Shown here in pieces: positions 10,014 through 21,063 of a stretch of 64,000 nt of DNA. The stretch comes from Bimuria novae-zelandiae CBS 107.79. Its lineage: Eukaryota; Ascomycota; Dothideomycetes; Pleosporales; Didymosphaeriaceae. The notes under the pieces were generated by a model. It did not search any database, was not told where the DNA came from, and saw nothing but the letters and a program-made list of their open reading frames with translations. Position 1 is the first letter of the stretch. Each line of letters starts with the position of its first letter. The translations under genes and the position numbers were made by a program. The stretch is from positions 31,226 through 95,225 of the forward strand of contig ML976785.1 in assembly GCA_010015655.1 (NCBI GenBank). Direction: 5' to 3'.

Positions 10014-10613
10014 CTATGCTACTGGAGAAGAAGAAAATTGGATCCTCCGCTCTTTTCCAGCCTCATGCAATGTCTGCCCCCTACTACTCGGGCCCAGAAA
10101 CCCCCAGTTACTTCTAAACCCGGATGTAGCCATCGGTCCTGCAAGTGGGCCGACATCAAAAAGGATGCCCCGACAAGTCGGACACGTATTATGCGTGTTA
10201 GTCCAGAGTCTCAGACCCTCTTCATGAAAGGCGTGCCTGCATGCGCGGATCGTTACCGATGTGGGCGTAGATGTGAGGTCTTCGAGGCAGATGGGACACG
10301 CGGGTGCGGAGGCGGTGTCAGAGAGGCGGATGGGTGCTGTGATGTTGATATCTGCCGTTGTGCTATCTTCATCCGGAGTCTGGTAGAAAGCTCCGGGCAT
10401 GCGCGGTTGAGCGGTTTCTTGCGGGCTTGCAGCGGGTTCTTCTACAGGCGCCTCTGCCGTCGTGCTGTCTTCCACCGGAGTTGGGTAGAAAGCTCCGGGC
10501 ATGGGCGGTGGAGCGGTGTCTTCCGGCGTTGCTCCAGGTGGAGAGGAGCGGGTAAAATCGTATGTTTCGAGGCCTTCGACGAGGAAGGCCAACCTGGATG
10601 GAAAAATTGACAT
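10014..10613 (-). CDS. RING-like zinc-finger protein, possible E3 ubiquitin ligase; 3' end uncertain
   Basis: Frame of 199 codons starting at ATG 10611-10613 (reverse). Residues 106-147 form a RING-H2-like finger: CPICLED, then C125, H127, H130, then CPTC (C144, C147), with the conserved Trp137. The sixth zinc ligand is missing: the expected Cys is Gly133 (GGT, one base from TGT). An 18-residue segment (MPGAFYPTPVEDSTTAE, about 38-55) is repeated at 72-89 and the N-terminal half is low complexity. The frame ends soon after the RING at a TAG preceded by a pyrimidine-rich TTTTCTTCTTCTCCAG that looks like a 3' splice site. A second exon in the open frame about 9659-10010 (acidic run, then RFWLRDQEMDE) is likely, but I could not find a donor with the matching phase. 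Confidence 0.6.
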   Translation of the reverse strand: MSIFPSRLAFLVEGLETYDFTRSSPPGATPEDTAPPPMPGAFYPTPVEDSTTAEAPVEEPAASPQETAQPRMPGAFYQTPDEDSTTADINITAPIRLSDTASAPACPICLEDLTSTPTSVTIRACRHAFHEEGLRLWTNTHNTCPTCRGILFDVGPLAGPMATSGFRSNWGFLGPSSRGQTLHEAGKERRIQFSSSPVA

Positions 10614-10722
10614 GTTTTGCTTTGAAAATGTCTGCTATACTTGCTGCACATTTACATGGTATTTGAGTTTTGCACAAAGGTAGATACTTGTGGAAATATG
10701 TAACGTCGAAAAAGAGTGTTGA

Positions 10723-10964
10723 TATTGGAACAAGGTCCCTCTAGTAGTATGACTACTATGAATAACCGAGTAGGTGAGGGACAAGGCGGGGTGGCTACAA
10801 CGTATTGTATTGACTGTCGTGTGTAGCGTACCAGATAGAACAAGCTATCGTGAGGTACAATCTATATAATCGAGCAGGGACCACCAGGCTTGGCACTCTT
10901 CTGTACAGCAAGTACCACAAGCCTACCTTCCACTAATCTGGACTGAACCTATATATTCTTAACA
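10723..10964 (-). repeat. Copia-1 3' LTR
   Basis: 242 bp, matching 15996-16237. The plus-strand left end reads TATTGGAAC where TGTTG would be expected; the right end is CTTAACA. Confidence 0.94.
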
Positions 10965-11004
10965 CTCCCCCTTAGGACAGGTCTAGTCTATAGATAACTC
11001 CTAG

Positions 11005-14000
11005 TTAGTTCTTAAATCTCTTAAATGCCACTCGCTGCAAAGGCTTTGTCATTCTATTAGCAACCATGTCTGCAGTTAGCACGTAGGCCATATTAAGTCT
11101 GCCTTGTTCTGCCAGGTCCCTGACAAAGTGATAACAGACATCGATATGCTTTAATCTTTCGTGAAGGTGAGGGTTCTTTGTGAGTGCAATAGCGCCCTGA
11201 TTATCGCCTAGCATCTAGACCTTGTTAGTGTCTTTTCCAATGTACTTTAGGAATCCAAGGTCTCTAAACACTTAAGCAATCCACTAGCCTTGCTTACAGC
11301 ATGTCGATAGTGCAATATACTTAGATTTGTAACTTAATATTACAACTAATCATTGCTTCTTACTAGACTATAATATTAAACTTTTATAGAACATTACAGT
11401 GCTTCCTAAGACGCTCTTTCGGTCTATAGTATCGCTTGCCTAGTTAGTATCTAAGTAGACAATAAATTGTGAGTGTGCTCCCCCTAGTCCGTAGCGTAGT
11501 TTCATTGTGACTATTAACCTAAGGTACCGTAATAGGTTCTTTAATGCATAGCTATGGTGTTTTGCTGGATCGCTCATGTATTAGCTTAGTTTTCTAAGGG
11601 TGAATGCAATATCTAGACGTGTAAGAACTATAGCGAATATTAGGCTTCCAATTCCCTACTGGTACTTAGTCATGTTAATTCGGGTGTCATTATTAGTAGT
11701 TAGCCTAAATAAGGTGTAATTAGTAAATAGAATCTTCCTGTCTTTATGCTTCTTACTTAATATTTTAAACTTATTAAGTACTGCGCGTAGGTATTACTCT
11801 TAGTTAAGGAAGATTATATAGTGCTTTCTATCTCTTGTAACTCGCACTCCAAGGACTTTATGTACCTCCCTCAGGTTCTTAGCGTTGAATCGTCTAGAAA
11901 GCTTCTTCTAGAACCACTTAGTCTAAGATTGTTCCTTTGCCGCTGCAAGGACGTCGTTAACGTAGACTAGGATTTGAATCTTTCTCTCCTTATAGACAAA
12001 TATACAAGGGTCTGCCAGGCTTTGTATAAATCCCTATGCAAGAAGCTCTTTCTTTATTAATAAGTTCTAGTCTTAAGCAGCTTGCTTTAGTCCGTATAGG
12101 CTTTAAAGGACTTTTAGGACATGTCCTTTCTTAACATAAACTCCTTTAGGTAGCTTAAGGAGGATCTGTTCCTTAAGGTAAGACTTAGTAAACGCATTCT
12201 TGATATTATAATAAAAACATTCTAAGTCTTCTGCTGCGACAGTGGCCAGGAATAGACGTAAGGTATCTATACAGATAGTTGGCGTAAAGGTCTTATTATA
12301 GTTAATTCCTTATATTTAGGTAAAACCCCTTACTACAAGGCGTGCCTTAAATCGTTTAACTATCCTGTCTAGCTTAGTCTTAATTGTAAAAACCTACTTT
12401 AAGTTAACTATGTTTACGTCTTTTGCTAGAAAGACTTCTTCCTAGGTTCTATTTTCTATTAGTGAAATTATCTCCTCTAGTACTATTGCTTTCTATTAAT
12501 TTCCGTGCTTTAGGTCGTGGATAGCTTGTTAATATGTCTAGGGAATCCGAATTCCTGCAATCTTAGTTGCTAGAAAAGCTTTCTTAAAAATCTGTGCTTA
12601 TTTATCCGTAAAGTCGACTTGTGCTAGCATAGCTTTGATAATTTTCTAGAATCTTTTATCTTTTATAGTGTCTTCGCTAGACCTCTTGCGTTTAGACTCT
12701 CTTATAAAGTATCGTGGAGCTTCTAGCAAGACTTTAACAGGTTTTCCAGGCTCTTCGTTTACCAAGTTAGGTACTCGCTTGTCTTAAGGTAGGGCAATAG
12801 GAAGAATAGTAGTTAGCTTCCTTAGTCTTCCTCTTTTACGCTTTGTTAGCCCGGAATTTGGTTCTGCAGAATTTGGTTCCATCGGTTCTGTAGAAGTTGG
12901 TTCCATCAGTTCTGTAGAAGTTGGTTCTATTGTTTCTATAGAAGTTGGTTCTATTGTTTCTATAGAAGTTGGTTCTATTAGTTCTATAAAAGTTAGTTCT
13001 ATTAGCTCTGCAGAAGTTGTCTCTATTAGTTCCGCTAGTTAAACAAAAATAGGGCGTTGGTTTTCCTTAGTATTAGTCTTAGTATTAGTCCCTAGAACCT
13101 TCCTGGGTCTTCCTCTTGGTTTTTAGTCTAGCATTGTGTTCTGTGTCCCTTATAGTCTAGCTGGGATATTTCGCAGTCGTAGTTTAACTTTTCCTCTAGG
13201 GGTGTTTTCGTCCACTGACAATTGGCTTGTTCTTGATGTGTACCCTAGCTCTGGCGAATAGAACTTGAACTGCTTGTTTGTTGTCTTAGAATAGCCTATA
13301 AATACTCTAACTCTGCCGCGGTCTATAAGCTTGTCGTGTTATTAATCTGCTAGAATTATCTTAGGGTGGATATAGGAGTAGCACTTGCTCCCCTATATAT
13401 AGATGTAGTTAATAGATAGCGTCTTTCCCGTAAAAGCCTCTTTAGGGCTAACTTGCTTTCTATTAATTGTAGGTCTTATATTAGTGCGGTTTCGCATATA
13501 TATGTCTGCCTCCATAGCTTTGTCCTAGAACTTAATTAGTAGACTAGCGTCCTTAAGCATTGCTCTTATGTCGGCTTCTATAGTTTAGATATTTCGCTTA
13601 GCTAGTCTATTTTAATATAATAACGTAATTGTAGTAGGCTATAGTTCCACTCCCTATATAACTCTTTATTCCTTAACTTATTGCAAGAGTTTTAGTGCGT
13701 TATTAGTCCTAGCAGCTTTAACCTTTTCGTTAGTTTAATATTTAATAAAGGTCTTTTAGATTTTAAGTTTCTTTTGTGCGTCTCCCTTATGCTTTAACGG
13801 GATGACCTAGTTCTTCCGCGTATAGCTATTAATAATAAGGAGGAACTATTAGTTTCCTCTTAGAGATGTTAGAAAGGGTCCTGCAATATTAAACTATATT
13901 AAAGCTAGCTTTATAGCCTTGTACTCTCTTAGCTGCTTAGGGATGCTGTTCCTTATCTTTATTAAGGCGCAGACTTCGCAGAGTTCTATCTTTTCTAGCA

Positions 14001-15615
14001 CTTGAATCTTCTTCTAGAGGGTTGTGACTTCGTGGAGCTTCGCGATCTTTGCAGGCCCCAGGTGTGCGAAGCGTCTGTGATATAGCAAGTATCTCTCTTT
14101 TTTACTAGCCTTAAATTCTGTTTTATTAAATTCTGCTAGTGTATGCTATTCTGTGCTTAGGAATGCTGTCTCTTAGTATCTATTAGCGATGTGTGACACT
14201 ATATAGAGGCCATTGTCTATAGTTGCTTTAATAATTGTCTTCTTTCCCAGTTTAAAACGCAGTGTATTTAAGTTAAATTAACCTTTTAGGCCTGCTACGC
14301 AAATTTATCTCCCTAATAATAGATTAACTCTAAGATTAGGTACAAGTAGTATATCTAAAAGCTATGTTAAGGACCTGTCTTTATACACTACTTAAGCTTC
14401 TCTCTTCTAGTCTGCATATAACTCTCCCCCTCTAACCTAAACAAGTCTTCGCTTGATCTTGATTATCCGTCTAAATAATAAGGGTTGGTTAGACATGTGT
14501 AAGGAAGCGCCAGTGTCGCCGGCCTAGGTAGATAGAGAGGCCTTACTAATAATGTCTTTTAAGAGACAGTATATCTTAATTTCCTCGTTCTTTAAGTCTA
14601 AGGTATTAGTTAATGTCTCTAGCTCTAATTCTAACCTAGCTTCTTCTTTGGCTCTATATGCTTTGCTAGTCTTTTTATTAGATTTCCTAGACTTAATAGG
14701 TGGCTTAGGTAGCTTTAGAGGGAACGGCTTCTTCTTTCTTCGCTTCTTTTTAGCTTTATATTCCCTTAAGAGCTTTCGAGCCTTTATAAGCTTTAAACAG
14801 TCTCGCATGTAGTGAGATTTGTCGCAAAGGTAGCACTAGATGCTAGACGTAGCGCTAGGTTCGGAGTTGGATAATAGCTCCCTGTTGCCTCGCTTATAGG
14901 GCGGAACGTACTTGTGGGCTTTTCGGAATGCTAGAAGAGCTTGTTTATTAGTATCTTACTAGTCTTGGACCTCCTTCTCTTCTAGAAACTTGAGCTTTTG
15001 TTTAACAGTAAGGTTAAGCTAAGCATTCAGGGTGTTAATTATAGTCTTAAAACTTAGAAGGAGTAATCTAATAAGAATAAGTAGTAATATAGCATTTTTA
15101 TAGGATCTATTAGTGTCAGCGTCTACTAAGACAAGCTTACGCTAGTAATCTTTTAGCTTTTCTTATAATCTAATAATTATGCTCTTAGAATTGAATATAA
15201 ATATCTAGATCCTAGTTATATACATGTTAGCGGCGATAGCGTTAGCTTAGGTGTACTTCTTTCATAGGTAAGCCTAGAACTAGAAGGTAGTGTTATACTT
15301 ATTAACTAGGGCCTAGTTATTATTACTAAGAGATCTAAATAAAAGGTTAATTATAATTACCTTATCCTCTAGGTACTTATCTTTCTTATTAACATTAATG
15401 CGGGCCTTAATAGTCTTATTATCTATAATGTCCAGTCCTTTCACAGCATCTAACAGGTCTTTAGTAGTAGTAATTTAGCAGTGCTCCTCTAGGCTTCTCT
15501 CGCACACGTAAAAGACTCTTTTCCCTCTTAGCTTAACTTTGTTCTAGCGGAACCAACTATCATAATTCTCCGCTGTGAGTTTAGGAATCTCCCACTGTCC
15601 CTTCTCTTCGGCCAT
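11005..15615 (-). pseudogene. Copia-1 gag-pol polyprotein (degenerate)
   Basis: The gag start is at 15613-15615 (MAEEKGQWEIPKL). A zinc-knuckle-like CYLCDKSHYMRDC lies near 14800-14840. The reverse transcriptase active site at 11953-11964 reads YVND, where YVDD is expected; GAC to AAC is a RIP-type change. The RNase H end (11005-11214) is still open: DNQGAIALTKNP followed by RLKHIDVCYHFVRD, a strong copia signature. Stops occur throughout the rest. The order gag, integrase, RT, RNase H is that of Ty1/copia. Confidence 0.88.
12861..13028 (-). repeat. 24 bp minisatellite inside Copia-1 pol
   Basis: Seven consecutive 24 bp units based on GTTCTGTAGAAGTTGGTTC plus five bases. In the minus-strand frame each unit encodes eight residues of the type PTSTExME. 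It sits between the integrase and RT regions, a flexible linker in copia elements. Confidence 0.85.
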
Positions 15616-15657
15616 TATATGTGTTCGGACGTGAGGAGGCTCACATGTGTCGATTGC

Positions 15658-15730
15658 AGGCGATGCGGGCGATGCGGGCGATGCAGGTGGTGCAGACAAT
15701 GCAGGCGATGCGTTATGCTGCAGGCGGTGC
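15658..15730 (-). repeat. 9 bp tandem repeat in Copia-1 leader
   Basis: About eight units related to GGGCGATGC between the 5' LTR and the gag start. One unit is a base longer. Confidence 0.7.
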
Positions 15731-15983
15731 AGTCGTTGTCAATTCTCGAGCGTAGAGAAGGTGTGTATAGGTGAAGTTAATTCCTGCTTGAATCTGAGTC
15801 CTGCGCGACTCTAGTTAATAACTAATTCCTTTTATAAATTATAGCTAAGTTCTACGTAACTCTTAAGGTTTAATTTCTTCTTAAATCTAAGTCCTGCGTA
15901 ACTTTAGTAGTAACTAATTTCTTTCGCGAATTGTAGCTAAGTTCTGCGCGACTTTAAAGAAATAATAACGTTAGTTAGTAATT

Positions 15984-15995
15984 AGGCTTATAACC
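15984..15995 (-). other. Copia-1 primer-binding site
   Basis: Directly after the 5' LTR, the minus strand reads GGTTATAAGCCT. One or two RIP-type changes from GGTTATGAGCCC would make it complementary to the anticodon arm of initiator tRNA-Met, as in Drosophila copia. Confidence 0.65.
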
Positions 15996-16237
15996 TATTA
16001 GAATAAGGTCCCTCTAGTAGTATAACTACTATAAATAACTAAGTAGGTAAGGGACAAGGTGGGGTAGCTATAACATATTATATTAACTGTCGTGTGTAGC
16101 GTACTAGATAGAACAAGCTATCGTGAGGTACAATCTGTATAATCAAGCAGGGACCACCAGGCTTGGCACTCTTCTGTACAGCAAGTACCACAAGCCTACC
16201 TTCCACCAATCTGGACTGAACCCATATATTCTCAACA
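15996..16237 (-). repeat. Copia-1 5' LTR
   Basis: 242 bp, ending CTCAACA on the plus strand, next to target duplication GTTGA. It carries more G-to-A and C-to-T changes than the other LTR in its left half. Confidence 0.94.
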
Positions 16238-16740
16238 GTTGAGGCAATTGTTGTTTTGATTGAGAAGCTACTCTACAGGAGCTATATACTGTGTGGATCA
16301 CGTGCACGGGCCGCACGTATGTGGGTGGCCCAAGCTTCTATACTGAACCGTCACAAAATATGTAGTGAACACGGCATATGTTACAAATCATTCGCATGAA
16401 TATATACCCATTGCAAGCCTATCATTAAAGTACACACTTTTCATGGTGTGGAAGGAGCGAAAGACCTCGAGGGTGCGTGAATGTCTCGTTATGTTGGTGT
16501 TCCGTGGGTTTGGTTTAGAACTCTGGGTCTCCCACAACGAAGACTCACACTTCCTGAAGACTCATATATAACCTTGGTTGGCGACTGCGTGAATGTCCAA
16601 TGAGTATGCGTTATCAAGTTTTCCACAACGTCATACTATGCATATAACGCAAAATAATAAACACAAATCCCACATGCCTTGTGGCTTTTCACTTCATGTT
16701 CTCGTCTTCGTACTTCACACCCCGTTCACCTTGAATGTTG
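16238..16740. other. Intergenic, Copia-1 to transporter gene
   Basis: Likely the 3' flank of the transporter gene. An open frame at 16365-16571 has no recognisable features, and I do not call it. Confidence 0.4.
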
Positions 16741-18477
16741 TCATGACTCTGACCACCTCGCGATTGTGATAGACGCAGTGTACACCATTGCCACAAGACC
16801 AATAACCATCATCAAAACGTCACCCGCCTTGGCAAGATTGCTCTCGGCGACGCCCTTCAAGTGCAGATACGCCGGATAAATGTACACCAGCGGCACGCAA
16901 GCCACGCTTCCAATGAGGGCCACAAATTTGTCGAGGTTGCTCGCACCAACAACCGCAATGAGGCCTGTGAGCAATACAATAGAGGTGCGGAAAGCGTTCT
17001 TCTTCCATTTCGTAAGGTTGTTTTGTTTGCCGGAGCGTTGGCCGAAAAGCTTCTGTTCGAGAATACGTATAGCAGGGAACAGCTGCACGGGCTCGCCGAC
17101 CATGACTGCCACGGCGTACAGAAATTGAATGGCGTTGACGAGCTTGCTGGTCTGAGGGAAATTGGTGATGACTTCCACGCTGACGTGCTCGCCGAACGTG
17201 CCGTAGCAAAGGACGCCCACGGAGGTAAAGATGACGGTGATGATGAGCATAACGAGGCCGAGGAGCTTGTTGAAATTCTCAGGATGCTTCATGCTCGACT
17301 GAATGGGCAAGATGAGGCCAATGCCCTCGAACGTGAAGATCGACGAGCCAATGGTTAGGGTGAAGTCGCGGGGGTTGAAGAGCTCGACGGACGGGTGAAA
17401 GCCGTGCATCTTGGCGATGCTGGAGATGTCGTACCAGTAGATGTACACAAGACCCATGGCGATGAAGATGTCGGCTAGGATGGCGAGCGGACCAAGCTTC
17501 GATATGTTGCGGATGAAGGACATCGGGATTAACGCAATGAGCTGAATGCCAATGAGAGCGTTGGTAGAGAGTGGCACGTTGTTCTTAGGCGTGACGGCAG
17601 TCAAGAAGGCAGAAATATTGTCCGCAGTGAAGATAAGGCCAGCACACACGAAGCAGATCTGCGACAGCATGATGGAAGAGAGGATGATTGAGCGTAGTCG
17701 CGCTCCCCCGATAGCTTGTCCCAGCTCTCCGTAACCACCGCCGTATCGTGCTCGGCATTGAAGCAGAAGCTGAAAGCAAAGCATGGTCACTGCGGCTACT
17801 GTGAGCAGCGTGATGGAGGAGAAAAGCATGCCACCGTTCTTGAACGCCTTGGGCAAGAACATGATGCCAGTCCCGATAAATGCTTTCAACAAGGTAAAGA
17901 AAGACTTCATATTCGAAGCGTCGCCTCGCGCCCTCAGCCTCTTCGAGCTCTTTCTCCGGCCAAGCAGCGGGCGATTCTCATCCGGTGCGCTGGTTTCCTC
18001 ATCTTCAATCGCGGACTCGTCGTCGGACTCTTCCAAATCTTCACCGGCAAAATTTCCATATAGTTCCAGAAAAGAGACGAAATTCCTGGTGACCGGAGCA
18101 GCGATGTAACTGACATTTCTAGCCTGCCGCGCCAGGTATGCCCTTCGGAATCCACCCGGCGCGAGCTGCTGGTGAACAGGAACAAACTCATCGTCATCGC
18201 CGGCTGAGGAGGGTGCATACTCCCCAGCATGTGTAAATGTTGCTGCTCGATGGTGCATCCTAGCGCGTTTAGAGTTGGCCTGTATGCGGTACAGGTCTCG
18301 ATGCACATCACCGCCTGGGAGACGCAAAGAAGATTCTGCTACATCATCGGAGTCCTGGGCGTTGCCGTTGGAAGTGCCGGACTCGAATTCAGCGGTGTAG
18401 CTAGGGTCCAGATGCGGTGAAAGAACCCGGCTGTGGTTGACAAGATCCTGTTCGGCGGGCTTCGATGGAACGTCCAT
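16741..18477 (-). CDS. Vacuolar amino-acid transporter, AVT3/AVT4-like (AAAP family)
   Basis: 578 aa, intronless. The N-terminal 190 residues are hydrophilic and acidic, with a double Arg/Lys cluster (RRKSSKRLR) just before the first membrane segment, a typical cytosolic tail for vacuolar members. From residue about 195, KSFFTLLKAFIGTGIMFLPKAF is the conserved first helix of the amino acid/auxin permease family, followed by roughly ten more helices, including GSSIFTFEGIGLILPIQ and CYGTFGEHV. These match Avt3/Avt4 proteins that export neutral and basic amino acids from the vacuole. The upstream region (18478-19028) contains a GTTGTT run and AT-rich DNA, then Pogo-3 begins 553 bp from the start codon. 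Confidence 0.9.
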   Translation of the reverse strand: MDVPSKPAEQDLVNHSRVLSPHLDPSYTAEFESGTSNGNAQDSDDVAESSLRLPGGDVHRDLYRIQANSKRARMHHRAATFTHAGEYAPSSAGDDDEFVPVHQQLAPGGFRRAYLARQARNVSYIAAPVTRNFVSFLELYGNFAGEDLEESDDESAIEDEETSAPDENRPLLGRRKSSKRLRARGDASNMKSFFTLLKAFIGTGIMFLPKAFKNGGMLFSSITLLTVAAVTMLCFQLLLQCRARYGGGYGELGQAIGGARLRSIILSSIMLSQICFVCAGLIFTADNISAFLTAVTPKNNVPLSTNALIGIQLIALIPMSFIRNISKLGPLAILADIFIAMGLVYIYWYDISSIAKMHGFHPSVELFNPRDFTLTIGSSIFTFEGIGLILPIQSSMKHPENFNKLLGLVMLIITVIFTSVGVLCYGTFGEHVSVEVITNFPQTSKLVNAIQFLYAVAVMVGEPVQLFPAIRILEQKLFGQRSGKQNNLTKWKKNAFRTSIVLLTGLIAVVGASNLDKFVALIGSVACVPLVYIYPAYLHLKGVAESNLAKAGDVLMMVIGLVAMVYTASITIARWSES

Positions 18478-19028
18478 GATGTTGAGTTCTCAGAGTACTG
18501 CAATATGGAACTGTTGCAGGCTAATGTTAAGAGGCGGCGGCGTTGTTGTTGTTGTTGTTTGCGGCTTTGATTCTAGGCCAATGTAGAGGTTCAAGAAGAA
18601 AAGTCAAGATGGTCCGTGGGCCAAACTGACATCACCATGCGTTCAGAGCGGGAAGCAATTTTTCCACGAGCAGAGACGTCACGGCGATGGCTGCAGAGGT
18701 TGGAAGTACAGAAAGGAATTCCAACAAACAGAGGGAGGTTTGCGACGAAGTTTGTTTTGAAGGACTTTGAACAATGATGCTGGAACATTCAAGATTGACA
18801 AAATGTGGAGACAGCTAGACCATTTATAGACGCGCCAAGGCTCAGGCACTGCACGTGACAGAGCCACGTGGGTGGCCTCTTGTTTTACGCTGATTGGCTG
18901 CCTGGAGCCAAGTAAAAGATACCGGTTTATCCCCCGCATGGCCAAAATCTGCCGCACACGGGCTATATAGAAATGGCTCCAACTTCTAACAAATACTAAA
19001 GGAGATTAAATTTATATATAGATTTATA
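18478..19028. other. Promoter region of the transporter gene
   Basis: No ORF of note. It includes GTTGTTGTTGTTGTT at about 18544 and two CACGTG-type motifs near 18852 and 18865 that could be bHLH sites. Confidence 0.35.
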
Positions 19029-19030
19029 TA

Positions 19031-19076
19031 ACATGTTGGTTCAGCACTTGGCGCGGTTCGGCAAATGGCGCACCCC
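19031..19076 (+). repeat. Pogo-3 left terminal inverted repeat
   Basis: 46 bp, identical to the reverse complement of 21064-21109. Confidence 0.95.
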
Positions 19077-19120
19077 CGCATTTTCCACCCAATCCTTCAC
19101 CCACCCATAACTCAGCCAAT

Positions 19121-20953
19121 ATGGATCCAATTGACAAGGCAATTNNNNNNNNNNNNNNNNNNNNNNNNNNNNNNNNNNNNNNNNNNNNNNNNNNNNNNNN
19201 NNNNNNNNNNNNNNNNNNNNNNNNNNNNNNNNNNNNNNNNNNNNNNNNNNNNNNNNNNNNNNNNNNNNNNNNNNNNNNNNNNNNNNNNNNNNNNNNNNNN
19301 NNNNNNNNNNNNNNNNNNNNNNNNNNNNNNNNNNNNNNNNNNNNNNNNNNNNNNNNNNNNNNNNNNNNNNNNNNNNNNNNNNNNNNNNNNNNNNNNNNNN
19401 NNNNNNNNNNNNNNNNNNNNNNNNNNNNNNNNNNNNNNNNNNNNNNNNNNNNNNNNNNNNNNNNNNNNNNNNNNNNNNNNNNNNNNNNNNNNNNNNNNNN
19501 NNNNGAGGAGTACAATATAGAGCCTCGTCACACGTACAATATGGATGAGAAGGGCTTCCTTACAGGAGTGATTGGAAGAAGCAAAAGGATCTTCAGCAAA
19601 GCTATGTAGGACCGCGGGGAAGTGAAATCAGCCCTCCAAGATAGCAACAGAGAGTGGATAACCATCCTAGCTTGCGTCTGCGCTGATAGAACTGCGTTGC
19701 CACCAGGGCTACTATTTGCAGCTGCCAATAACGCTCTCCAATCGGCCTGGGTAGAGGATATTGAGGCTGGGAAGCATGTGGTATTCGTCACTACATCTCC
19801 TAATGGATGGACCAACAACGATATAGGCCTTGCGTGGCTTGAGCAGGTCTTCGATCGGTACACAAAAGCGAAAGCTCGTTAGTCCTACCGACTACTGATC
19901 GTGGATGGCTATGGGTCCCACGTAACAAGAGAGTTTATCAACTACTGTGACCACAATCGGATTCTCCTTATAATATTCCCCCCTCATAGTACCCACACGC
20001 TGCAGCCCCTTAATGTAGTACTCTTTAAGCCTCTCTTATCAGCCTACTCAAAAGCCCTCACTACCTATCTCCACGAGGCCCAGGGGCTACTCTTAGTAAA
20101 GAAAGGAGACTTCTTCCCTCTCTTCTGGGAAGCCTGGACCATCTCCTTCAAGAAGAAAATGATTCTAAAGTCCTTTAAGGCCACTGGTATATGGCCCCGT
20201 AACGCTGAGGTTATCCTTCAGAAATACAGGCCATCAACTCCAGTGGAGCAGGATTCAAGAGAGAGCAGTACCTCTGTACTCAGCGGCAAGGATTGGCTCA
20301 AAATCGAGACCCTCGTGCGTAATACTGTGAGGGAGGAGGGCAGTAGGGAGGTGCAGAAGCTGAAGCGTTCTCTCCACCACATCTCTGTTCAAAATGACAT
20401 CCTCCACGCTGAGGTACAAGGCCTGACAAAGGCCCTACAAGTCAAGAAGAAGCAGCAGAAGAAGAGCAAGCCTCTAGACCTGCAACAACGCAGGGAGTAC
20501 CACGGTGGTGCAGTTTTCTGGTCCCCGAGGAAGCTGAGGGAGGCTAGAGTACGCGAGAGCGTTGTAGATAAGGAGAAAGAGAAAGTAGAACTCGAAAAAG
20601 CGCGTAAGAAGGCAGAAATAACCTTAGCTAAGCTACGTAACCTGCAGGAGAAGAAAGAGAGAGAAAGGTTAAGGGTTAAGAAAAGGGAGGAAAAGGAGAG
20701 GGTCGCGGCGGAGAAACAGGCTAAGCAACAACAGAGGATTCAGGAGAAAGAAAACTCCGAAAAGGCTATACAAACTTCCCAAAAGGGAAAGAGAAAGGCC
20801 TCAAAGCCTGCCGCAGCGCCAAAACAGAAAAAAAAGCAACGTGTGGTGGTTGCTGAGGGTAGGGGGGATAGGGGTGATGAAATAGGGCGTGATCCAGCAC
20901 CCACAACAACAACGCGCCGTGGCCGCAACATTAAACTTCTAGCGAAATTCTAG
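19121..20953 (+). pseudogene. Pogo-3 transposase with two nonsense codons and a sequence gap
   Basis: A single frame of 611 codons from MDPIDKAI to the TAG at 20951-20953. In-frame TAG codons lie at 19607-19609 and 19880-19882; both are one C-to-T change from CAG, and the flanking sequence is otherwise conserved. The helix-turn-helix and the start of the catalytic domain are hidden by N (19145-19504). YNMDEKGF precedes the first stop, LIVDGYGSHVT carries the second Asp, and THTLQPLNVV the third catalytic position, here Asn. The C-terminal 200 residues are a long Glu/Lys/Arg coiled coil. Ribosomes would give only fragments unless the stops are read through. Confidence 0.9.
19145..19504. other. 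Assembly gap (360 N)
   Basis: A run of 360 undetermined bases inside Pogo-3. Open frames across it are artefacts. Confidence 0.99.
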
Positions 20954-21063
20954 TAGTACATCTTTTTCGCAGCAATTTATATAGTAATTAAATGAATTAT
21001 TAGAATATTCTAGCTATTGTGGATGGCTTAGTAACGAGGTGTTGTAAACTGCGTGATTTGGTT

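Larger units (their letters stand above)
10723..16237 (-). mobile_element. Copia-1, Ty1/copia LTR retrotransposon, RIP-degraded
   Basis: The element is 5515 bp with 242 bp LTRs (10723-10964 and 15996-16237) and a perfect 5 bp target duplication GTTGA (10718-10722, 16238-16242). Read on the minus strand, the 5' LTR is followed directly by a primer site GGTTATAAGCC and the 3' LTR is preceded by the polypurine tract AAGGGGGAG. The LTRs differ at about 19 sites, all transitions, and the interior has abundant stops, both RIP signs. It lies between the RING gene and the vacuolar transporter gene. Confidence 0.95.

Noticed and set aside
16365..16571. 68-codon frame downstream of the transporter gene
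   Set aside because: No recognisable feature, within the likely 3' flank.
19024..19609. Long open frames in both directions across the N run
   Set aside because: They are open only because N has no stop codons; only the frame that continues the Pogo-3 transposase is real.
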